From contig DULG01000035.1 of assembly GCA_012840485.1 (NCBI GenBank), positions 1 to 32,082 of the forward strand: a stretch of 32,082 nucleotides of DNA, written 5' to 3'. The notes beneath the pieces are model-generated. The model was given only the letters and a program-made list of their open reading frames with translations, searched no databases and was not told where the DNA came from. Numbering within the stretch: the first letter of the stretch is position 1; every line of letters starts with the position of its first letter. The DNA is from Clostridia bacterium. Lineage in GTDB: Bacteria; Bacillota; Thermoanaerobacteria; Thermoanaerobacterales; Thermoanaerobacteraceae. The position numbers were made by a program, and so were the translations under genes. Positions 1 to 5,841 of the stretch are shown here, in pieces.

Positions 1-90
1 ATGTTATTATTAAAGCAACAAAATTTAAAAAATTTAATTTTAAATTCATATAATTTAAAGCGATTAAGTGGAAAACAGGAGGGGGATGAT

Positions 91-234
91 TTGAATTTTA
101 TAAAGAAGGGTAAAATTTTTGTAGGCTGCTTGTTTATTGGTGCAGGTTTGGGAATATTTTTTGGTCATTTCATAGGAGGGCTTTTTTTAGGATTTGGAAT
201 GGGACTTGTATTAGGAGAGGTTTTTGGGAGGTGA
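91..234 (+). CDS. Glycine-rich mini membrane protein (single module)
   Basis: This is a 47-aa protein started at TTG 91, which sits about 6 bases behind an AGGAGGGGG ribosome site at 77-85. The frame is open back to base 1, but the upstream part has no ribosome site and a low-complexity composition. After a short MNFIKKGK head, the protein is one long hydrophobic stretch rich in Gly, with GxGxG spacing (FIGAGLGIFFGHFIGGLFLG), probably one hairpin or two short membrane segments. The 110-aa protein at 15115 contains two copies of the same module. The stop at 232-234 lies inside the ribosome site of the following ABC exporter, so the two are probably translationally coupled. Function is unknown. 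A small accessory subunit of the exporter is possible, but this is only inference. Confidence 0.6.
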   Translation: MNFIKKGKIFVGCLFIGAGLGIFFGHFIGGLFLGFGMGLVLGEVFGR

Positions 235-238
235 AGGG

Positions 239-1924
239 ATGAAGAAGTATTTTTTTAAGAATAAGTTACTCTTTACAGTAAATATAATCCTTACCTTGGC
301 GGAAAGTGTATTAAGTGTTATGATAGCATTTATTTTAGGAAGTTTTGTGAATGCAGCCGTACAGTACAATATGACACTTCTTTATAGTACGTGTGTAATT
401 TTTACCTTATATTTAATTGCAGTATTTATTGTATGGTATTCCTTGCGGGTTTTAAGGGCGAACTATATAAGGCAAATGCTTTATGACTTGAAAAACGACA
501 TATTTTCTAAAGTGATAGACAAAGAAATTGACCAGTTTCAAAAGGGAAACAGTGCTGCATACATTTCAACTTTAAACAACGATATAACAATACTGGAGCA
601 GGATTATTTTAAAAATATACTGACTATGATAGCATTAGTATTTTCATTTATAATTGCGACTGTGGCAATTTTTAAATTAAATTTTTACATTGCTGTGGGA
701 GTTTTTGTCATAAGTATTTTTCTCATAGTTATTCCTTCTCTTTTTAGAGAAAAAATAAGTAAAGCTAAAAGAGAATTTTCAGACAGCTTATCCGAATTGA
801 CAGTGCAGGCAAATGACATACTTTCTGGTTTTGAAGTGGTAAAAAGCTTTAATGTAGAAAAATTGGTAGGAGAACAGTACAAAAAGTACAATAAAAAAGT
901 GGAAGACAGCCGATTTTTCTTTGAGAAAATACTTGCTTTAGCAAATGCCTTGACAGAATTTTTTGGGTATTTAATGTTTTTTGCTTCACTAGGTGTTGGA
1001 GCGTATCTTGTAATAAAGCGTGTTATAGACCCTGGATTGATGATAGCTGCAGTTCAATTGATGAACAATATAGTAAATCCGATGATAGGGATTATTGAAA
1101 GAGTAAATACTTTAAAGGGAACGGAATCAATACAGAAAAAGATAATGGATATTATGAAGGACAAAAAAGAAGGAGAAGAGGAATTTATTTCAAAGGCAGA
1201 CTTTAACGATGGGATAGTTTTTGAGAATGTAAGCTTTTCTTACGGCAGCAGGGAAAAACCTGCTTTAAAGAATGTATCTTTTACAGTAAAAAAGGGAGAG
1301 AAGTATGCAATTATTGGTCCAAGTGGCAGTGGAAAATCTACAATATTAAAGCTTCTTTTGAAGTACTATAACAATTTTGAAGGAAGAATTTTAATTGACG
1401 GAATAGACATAAGAAATATAAAAACTGAAGATTTGTACAACAATCTAATTTCTGTGATACACCAGAACGTGTTTATGTTTGATACAAGTATTAAAAACAA
1501 TATAACTCTTTTTAAGGAGTACGATGAAAAAGTTATTGAAAGGGCAATTTCCTTATCTGGGTTAAAGGAATTTATAGAGAAATTACCGGATAAAGAAAAT
1601 ACAGAAGTGGGAGAAAAGGGCAGTAATTTATCAGGAGGGGAAAGGCAGAGGATAAGCATTGCACGGGCATTAATCAAAGGTACACCTATATTGGTTTCAG
1701 ATGAGCCTACCTCATCACTGGATAAAAAAACAGCTTTGAGCATAGAAAATTCCATTTTAAGCATAGAAGGATTGACAGCACTGGTAATAACTCATAATAC
1801 TTCTGAAGAAGTTCTTAAAAAATATGACAAGATAATTTTTGTAGAGGACGGGGAAGTAGTAAAAGTAGGGACTTTCGATGAAATTTTTACTCCAGCAAGT
1901 GTAGTTTTATCTGTAGTAGGTTAA
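239..1924 (+). CDS. ABC half-exporter, membrane domain fused to ATPase
   Basis: The 561-aa protein starts at ATG 239 behind GGGAGGTG (226-233). The in-frame TTG at 224 lies on that ribosome site and is less likely. The N-terminal ~300 residues contain about six hydrophobic segments typical of type I (MsbA/BmrA-like) exporters. The C-terminal ATPase has Walker A GPSGSGKS (360-367), a Q-loop in SVIHQN, the signature LSGGE (464-468), Walker B ending in D488-E489, and an H-loop H519. All catalytic residues are present. The length fits a half-transporter that works as a dimer in the cytoplasmic membrane. No peptidase domain precedes it, so it is not a C39-type bacteriocin exporter. The substrate cannot be read from the sequence. 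It is coupled to the small glycine-rich protein upstream. Confidence 0.92.
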   Translation: MKKYFFKNKLLFTVNIILTLAESVLSVMIAFILGSFVNAAVQYNMTLLYSTCVIFTLYLIAVFIVWYSLRVLRANYIRQMLYDLKNDIFSKVIDKEIDQFQKGNSAAYISTLNNDITILEQDYFKNILTMIALVFSFIIATVAIFKLNFYIAVGVFVISIFLIVIPSLFREKISKAKREFSDSLSELTVQANDILSGFEVVKSFNVEKLVGEQYKKYNKKVEDSRFFFEKILALANALTEFFGYLMFFASLGVGAYLVIKRVIDPGLMIAAVQLMNNIVNPMIGIIERVNTLKGTESIQKKIMDIMKDKKEGEEEFISKADFNDGIVFENVSFSYGSREKPALKNVSFTVKKGEKYAIIGPSGSGKSTILKLLLKYYNNFEGRILIDGIDIRNIKTEDLYNNLISVIHQNVFMFDTSIKNNITLFKEYDEKVIERAISLSGLKEFIEKLPDKENTEVGEKGSNLSGGERQRISIARALIKGTPILVSDEPTSSLDKKTALSIENSILSIEGLTALVITHNTSEEVLKKYDKIIFVEDGEVVKVGTFDEIFTPASVVLSVVG

Positions 1925-1997
1925 TGAGTATAAACTAAAAAGAGTTGAGAATCATGGCTATTACGCATTTTTAAACTTAAAAAATCGTTTTAATATG

Positions 1998-2026
1998 TAA
2001 TACAATTCTTCAGATAAGGTGTATTA
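1998..2026. promoter_or_regulatory. Inverted repeat ahead of the methyltransferase gene
   Basis: TAATACA (1998-2004) and TGTATTA (2020-2026) form a perfect 7-base inverted repeat with a 15-base centre, about 50 bases before the methyltransferase start. It could be an operator or a weak hairpin. It is AT-rich and could arise by chance. Confidence 0.25.
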
Positions 2027-2074
2027 TGGAGATTATAACAAAAATAATTTATTTTTTAAGAAAGGATGTTGGAA

Positions 2075-2701
2075 TTGAGAGATAGTGAATTTAATTTATG
2101 GGCGAAAGATTATGATATGGATGTAAAAAAATCAGAAAGGGAGAATAGATATCCCTTTGCAGCTTATAGGGATGTTTTGAATACAATTTATAAAAAAATC
2201 CCAATAAATGAGAAAAAAGTAATCTTAGACATTGGTTTTGGAACAGGGGTATTGACAAAAAGATTATATGATGATGGGCATAAAATATATGGAGTAGATT
2301 TTTCAGAGGAAATGCTAAAGATATCAAAAAGCAAAATGCCAGATGCAGTATTGGTACAATTTGATTTTTCAAAAGGACTTCCTGAAGAGTTTAGTAATAT
2401 AATTTTTGATTATGTTATAAGTACCTATGCAATTCATCATTTGACAGATGAGCAGAAAATAGAATTAATAACTAAAATGTTAAAAAATTTAAAAGACGAT
2501 GGTGCTATAATATTTGGAGACGTATCTTTTAAAAATACTGAAGAAATGCTGCAGGCAAAAGAAAAAGACAAAGACATATGGGATGATGAGGAACATTATA
2601 TTATAGCTGATAAAATAGCTAAGTTATTGCCATATTTAAAAGTAAATTTTGAAAAGCTTTCTTATTGTTCAGGAGTTTTGACTATAAGAAAAAGTGATTG
2701 A
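2075..2701 (+). CDS. Class I SAM-dependent methyltransferase
   Basis: The protein has about 208 aa. TTG 2075 is preferred because AAAGGA (2061-2065) lies 9 bases ahead; ATG 2066 would overlap that site. Motif I of the Rossmann methyltransferase fold is clear (VILDIGFGTGVLTKRL, about residues 48-63), followed by the acidic loop GVDFSEEML that contacts the SAM ribose and by the post-motif DYVISTYAIHHL. The overall layout resembles the YrrT group of putative AdoMet-dependent methyltransferases, with an N-terminal FNLWAKDYD segment. The substrate is unknown; both small molecules and proteins are possible. It stands alone in its strand context, with the exporter ending 150 bases upstream and an unrecognised gene 70 bases downstream. 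Confidence 0.85.
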   Translation: MRDSEFNLWAKDYDMDVKKSERENRYPFAAYRDVLNTIYKKIPINEKKVILDIGFGTGVLTKRLYDDGHKIYGVDFSEEMLKISKSKMPDAVLVQFDFSKGLPEEFSNIIFDYVISTYAIHHLTDEQKIELITKMLKNLKDDGAIIFGDVSFKNTEEMLQAKEKDKDIWDDEEHYIIADKIAKLLPYLKVNFEKLSYCSGVLTIRKSD

Positions 2702-2771
2702 TAAATTATTGAACGTTGATAATAACTATACCTGGTGAAAAATGGTATTTTAATAATTAGGGATTGAAACA

Positions 2772-3251
2772 ATGAATAATAGAGAGGACTTACTAAAAAA
2801 ATACAAACATAAAATTACGCCTGGTGAAAAAAGTATTGAAGAATTAATTGATTTCTTGAAACAGAAAGTGGATATTAAAGAAATTTCCACAACAGATTTG
2901 CCAGAGTCTATTATGAAGCACATTATATTAAATGCCGTTCATTGTTTGCGAAATCAGCGATTAAATCTTACTGCTAGAGAATTTAATTTCATTGCATACA
3001 AGCTTTTCAAAAATGATAAAAGTAATTTGTACTATCAGTCAAATTATGCACACATATCCAATAATGAAAAGGAAGATATCATTTATGTTGTTTTTGAAAC
3101 AAAAACAGGATGCATCCATTCAAATTGTAACAGATTGCTTTTAGAATTATTCATTGAACAAGGAATTAGTGAGTTTGATTATAAAAATGAAACACCTATG
3201 TTTTATGCTTACCTGGGTTATTTGGATGCCTATAATAATGGAGAATATTGA
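2772..3251 (+). CDS. Unrecognised 159-aa protein
   Basis: This is a soluble 159-aa protein with no signal peptide or membrane segment. A weak AGGG site lies about 9 bases ahead of ATG 2772. It is mixed helical: a charged N-terminal half (LLKKYKHKITPGEKSIEELIDFLKQ) and a C-terminal half with CIHSNCNRLLLELFIEQG and a closing MFYAYLGYLDAYNNGEY. Two Cys and a His lie close together (CIHSNC), but there is no second pair for a zinc finger. I do not recognise the family. Single small genes of this kind beside mobile-looking DNA are sometimes immunity or antitoxin proteins, but nothing here proves that. Confidence 0.6.
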   Translation: MNNREDLLKKYKHKITPGEKSIEELIDFLKQKVDIKEISTTDLPESIMKHIILNAVHCLRNQRLNLTAREFNFIAYKLFKNDKSNLYYQSNYAHISNNEKEDIIYVVFETKTGCIHSNCNRLLLELFIEQGISEFDYKNETPMFYAYLGYLDAYNNGEY

Positions 3252-3275
3252 TTAAAAAGTTTTTCAAATTCTTTC

Positions 3276-3331
3276 ATTCTCAAAATTCAAACAAAAAGAA
3301 CCGTCCCTCTTGTTTGCTCTTGTTTGAGAAT
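3276..3331. repeat. Nested inverted-repeat element with AGAACCGTCCC loop
   Basis: Two nested perfect inverted repeats are visible. The outer pair is ATTCTCAAA (3276-3284) and TTTGAGAAT (3323-3331). The inner pair is CAAACAA (3288-3294) and TTGTTTG (3310-3316). The loop holds AAAGAACCGTCCCTC. From memory, AGAACCGTCCC-type sequences next to CAAACAA occur as dispersed intergenic repeats in many Clostridia, possibly moved by REP-type transposases. That link is recollection and was not tested. The element lies between two convergent genes. Confidence 0.45.
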
Positions 3332-3411
3332 ACCAGCTATTCATTAAAGCACCTGCTAAGGCTGAACAAAATTGTAATTTAGGTATTCACGTAATATATC
3401 CATATGTAATA

Positions 3412-4235
3412 TCAACAAGAACTCTCTATTGAGATATCTATATTGTAAAACTTCTTACAACTTTCTATGGCCATCTCTTTTAATTTTTCCTGTCCCAATA
3501 TATCGAACAAATGCATTGCCTTAACAAGAGAATCTTTGTAATTTTCTCTTTTAAGGTGATATTCCGCAATTCCTTTTCTAAAGTATAAAAGGCTCAAGCC
3601 ATTTAAAGTTTTGGCTTCTATACAGGTTTTTATACCCAAGTCAGCGTAGTACAGTGCTTTTTCATGGTTAGAAAGCAAATGATAAGAATATGAAAGGTTA
3701 TAATAAAGCCTTATCTTCTCCTTTATATCTTTCGGCTCTAATTGGGACAGACAAAAAAGGAGAATTTCTATAGATTTTTCTACAGATTCCTGTTTTTCTA
3801 ATATAAAGGCTATGTTTATTAGGATTCTAATTTCAATGCTATTGTATACAAAAGCGGTGTAATCAGAGAGAGAAAACTCTGGTATGGTTATTTTCATAGC
3901 TTCTATTAATTTTTCTAAAGATATTTCATAATTATTATTGATAGTTTTTTCAATAACAGACTCAACTAGATATAAAAGTTGTTTTAATAATCGTTCATAA
4001 TAAAGGCTCATTTTACCTTCTTGAATTATTTTTTTAAGCTTTAAAGCTTCTTTTTCCAATTCTTCAAACTCTCCCACTTTCAAGCTTAGTTTCAATAGAA
4101 TTTTTTTATTTTATAAAAAGCAGAGTAATCTTTTAATCTATATTTAAGCAATATATCATTTAAGTCCTTTTTAAAAACAACAGACAATAAATCAAGAGTT
4201 TCTTGCTTGGGTATGACCTTGCCATTTTCAATTTT
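3412..4235 (-). pseudogene. Broken helix-turn-helix/TPR transcriptional regulator
   Basis: The main open frame (4095-3412, TTG start, 227 aa) is an all-helical TPR-like domain (SYSYHLLSNHEKALYYADLG, LSLLYFRKGIAEYHLKRE). It resembles the sensor half of XRE-TPR (RNPP/Rgg-like) regulators. No DNA-binding domain lies in this frame. Directly upstream in another frame, 4235-4092 reads KIENGKVIPKQETLDLL followed by DLNDILLKYRLKDYSAFY. This is the end of an XRE helix-turn-helix plus linker, and it stops at TGA 4094-4092. The first half of the helix-turn-helix is missing: an in-frame TAA stands just before KIENG, and then comes the promoter region of the divergent genes. The gene therefore has at least one frameshift and a 5' truncation. 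A free TPR protein could still be made but could not bind DNA in the usual way. Confidence 0.75.
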
Positions 4236-4247
4236 TTAACACCTCAC

Positions 4248-4292
4248 CCCGATTCAAATCGGGTTGAAATTATTTACTTTACCATATATTAT
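4248..4292 (+). promoter_or_regulatory. Promoter A with CCCGAT/ATCGGG palindrome
   Basis: A near-ideal vegetative promoter, TTGAAA (4264-4269), 17 bases, TATTAT (4287-4292), is preceded by the palindrome CCCGATTCAAATCGGG (4248-4263), which touches the -35 box. It reads rightward into the 12-codon ORF and the 60-aa membrane protein. Related palindrome-plus-GGTTGA sites occur at 8479, 13681 and 15458. An operator for a shared regulator is likely. The adjacent broken regulator is an obvious candidate for the former owner. Confidence 0.7.
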
Positions 4293-4329
4293 ATAGTTAA
4301 GGAAAAGATATGTAAAGGGGAATGGAAAA

Positions 4330-4368
4330 ATGAAAAGAAAATTAATGTATCTTCATTTTAAAACTTAA
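4330..4368 (+). CDS. Possible 12-aa peptide (MKRKLMYLHFKT)
   Basis: ATG 4330 is preceded by AAAGGGG (4314-4320) with 9 bases of spacing, and promoter A would start transcription about 30 bases earlier. The encoded peptide is basic and short and has no export signal. Its place opposite a TPR-type regulator remnant recalls peptide/regulator pairs, but known signalling peptides of that kind are usually cut from longer precursors. It could equally be a leader ORF controlling the next gene. Confidence 0.3.
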   Translation: MKRKLMYLHFKT

Positions 4369-4409
4369 TTGAGAGGCATTGCAAAATGCGGAGATAAAGG
4401 AGGTATTTT

Positions 4410-4592
4410 ATGCTTCTTTTTAGAATTATGTTAGTTACAGCATTAATAGCTGGTAATATTGCAGTTTATCAATTATATAAGTGGCAAAAAAATAGAAAGA
4501 GAGGGATTTTACTAAGCATATATTTTTTTATTCTATTAAATGGTATGCTAGTATTTCTTATCATCAATACATTTATTCCGCCAGGTAATTAA
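4410..4592 (+). CDS. Small membrane protein, two membrane segments
   Basis: This is a 60-aa protein with a strong AAAGGAGG site about 6 bases before ATG 4410. Two hydrophobic helices (about residues 3-22 and 34-54) flank a basic loop QLYKWQKNRKRG, which should face the cytoplasm. No known motif is present. It lies downstream of promoter A and of a small GCATT/AATGC hairpin (4377-4390). Function is unknown. Small bacteriocin-immunity or regulatory membrane proteins look like this, but so do many others. Confidence 0.55.
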   Translation: MLLFRIMLVTALIAGNIAVYQLYKWQKNRKRGILLSIYFFILLNGMLVFLIINTFIPPGN

Positions 4593-4903
4593 TCTCTATT
4601 AATGATCGTTAATATATTTCTAACCTTTAAAATTATGATTTAATTTGTAATATATACAGCATATATACAGTAAGGACATATATTAAATAATGTCAATAGC
4701 AAATTAAAATTTACCCTTTTTTGAGATTTGAGAGCCTTGCAAAAAAAATTATGGAACTGGGTGGCAATTGGCTTCAATACCTGGTGACAGAACATTTGCA
4801 ATTAACACTTGGGGTTTTTATTAAGCTTTTAAGTGGCATATGTGAGAGATGTCCTTCTCTCACATATGCTTAAAAATTTTATATAGGAGGGTTTTAATCC
4901 ACC
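4593..4903. other. 311-base stretch without a gene; likely 5' leader of the lipoprotein operon
   Basis: No convincing ORF is seen. It contains direct repeats ATATATACAG (near 4650-4675), a GC-richer patch around 4755-4800 (GGGTGGCAATTGGC, then ACCTGGTGACAG), and the strong hairpin at 4836-4869 close to the next ribosome site. The patch recalls a structured RNA leader but matches no riboswitch that I can name. Confidence 0.4.
4836..4869 (+). promoter_or_regulatory. 14-bp perfect hairpin just before the lipoprotein ribosome site
   Basis: GCATATGTGAGAGA (4836-4849) pairs perfectly with TCTCTCACATATGC (4856-4869) around a 6-base loop. TTTTAA/TTAAAA can extend it across a 3-base bulge. It ends about 15 bases before the TAGGAGGG site. 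The following bases (TTAAAAATTTTATAT) are not a clean U-run, so attenuation, an operator palindrome or mRNA protection are all possible. Confidence 0.55.
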
Positions 4904-5143
4904 ATGAATAGAAAATCTATATTTTTCTTATTTTCAATAGTTTTTATAGTTATTTTTATACTTGTTTTTAATTTGACATCTTGTAGTAGGGAAGAACCCA
5001 AGCTTCCAAAAGTTGATGCAGACAAAATTAGATATCTCTTATTAACGTTAAATAATGAAGAAAACAGATATGCAAAAGAGATCCTAATATATAGTAACGA
5101 AAAGAAAGCCAATTTAGAATCATATGAGGAGGTAGCATTTTGA
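4904..5143 (+). CDS. Small lipoprotein of the first FtsX-type transporter locus
   Basis: This 79-aa protein starts with a lipoprotein signal: a basic MNRK, a long hydrophobic stretch, and a lipobox LTSC, so cleavage and lipid attachment would be at Cys27. About 52 polar residues remain on the outside. The ribosome site TAGGAGGG is 12 bases away, slightly long. The stop overlaps the TTG start of the ATPase (TTGA), so the two are co-translated. The second transporter locus also carries a lipoprotein (11178), but apart from the lipobox I see no similarity. It may be an accessory subunit of the permease or a remnant of a longer protein. Confidence 0.75.
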   Translation: MNRKSIFFLFSIVFIVIFILVFNLTSCSREEPKLPKVDADKIRYLLLTLNNEENRYAKEILIYSNEKKANLESYEEVAF

Positions 5144-5841
5144 GTAATTTTAATTTGCCATCAGCCGTTAAAATCAAAGATGTCACAAAAATATATAAAA
5201 ATCAAAAAGAAGAGGAAGCTGCTTTAAAAAGCGTATATCTTGAGATTTACTCTGGAGAATTTGTGACAGTACAGGGGCCTTCGGGGGCTGGTAAAACAAC
5301 ACTTCTTAATATAATTGCAGGTTTTGAAAGGCCTACTAAAGGGGAAGTTGAAGTATTTGGAATAAATGTTTCTTCACTTAAAGGTAAGAAATTAGCTGAT
5401 TTTAGATATTCATATATTGGTTTTGTCTTCCAACAGTTTCACTTAATTCCTTCGCTTACCGTTATAGAAAATGTAATCATACCTGTACTGCCGAGGCGGA
5501 CAGAGTTTAATAAATATGAAAAAGCTCGGCTTCTTTTAAAAGAGGTGGGGCTTTTAAGTAAAGAAAATAATTTGCCAGGGGAGCTTTCAGGAGGAGAGCA
5601 GCAAAGAGTGGCGATAGCAAGGGCTTTAATTTCTAATCCGCGCATAATTTTAGCAGATGAACCAACAGGCAATCTTGATACATCGACAGGTGAAAAAATA
5701 ATAGAAATTTTAAAATTTATAAATAGGGAGTACAAAACCACCATTATAATCGTTACTCACAATGAGGAAATAGCCAAAAATTCTCCTACCAAAGTCTTTA
5801 TGAAAGACGGACGCATTTTGGAGGTTTTGAGAAATGCTTAA
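5140..5841 (+). CDS. ABC ATPase, MacB/LolD family
   Basis: The protein has 233 aa and starts at TTG 5140, overlapping the previous stop, with GAGGAGG about 10 bases ahead. Walker A is GPSGAGKT (46-53), the Q-loop is in FVFQQFHLIP, the signature is LSGGEQQR (from 149), Walker B is [11 protein letters not shown] (D173-E174), and the switch His is in VTHNEE. The FVFQQFHLIP and DEPTGNLD segments are typical of the LolD/MacB/FtsE ATPases that drive FtsX-type permeases by a mechanical stroke rather than by moving substrate through a pore. It overlaps the permease gene by 8 bases, which fits a fixed ATPase-permease pair. Confidence 0.93.
   Translation: MSNFNLPSAVKIKDVTKIYKNQKEEEAALKSVYLEIYSGEFVTVQGPSGAGKTTLLNIIAGFERPTKGEVEVFGINVSSLKGKKLADFRYSYIGFVFQQFHLIPSLTVIENVIIPVLPRRTEFNKYEKARLLLKEVGLLSKENNLPGELSGGEQQRVAIARALISNPRIILADEPTGNLDTSTGEKIIEILKFINREYKTTIIIVTHNEEIAKNSPTKVFMKDGRILEVLRNA

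Noticed and set aside
1366-1764. Long minus-strand frame inside the ABC exporter gene
   Set aside because: It is a shadow of the ATPase domain coding strand, with no start signals and no sensible protein features.
2729-2834. CCTGGTGAAAAA repeated at about 2731 and 2821
   Set aside because: It is a short 12-base coincidence. One copy is inside a coding region (PGEK), and no further copies or mobile-element features are seen.
4756-4800. GGGTGG-containing patch resembling a T-box or other riboswitch
   Set aside because: The T-box core and a matching terminator/antiterminator pair are not present. It was kept only as an unexplained GC-richer patch.
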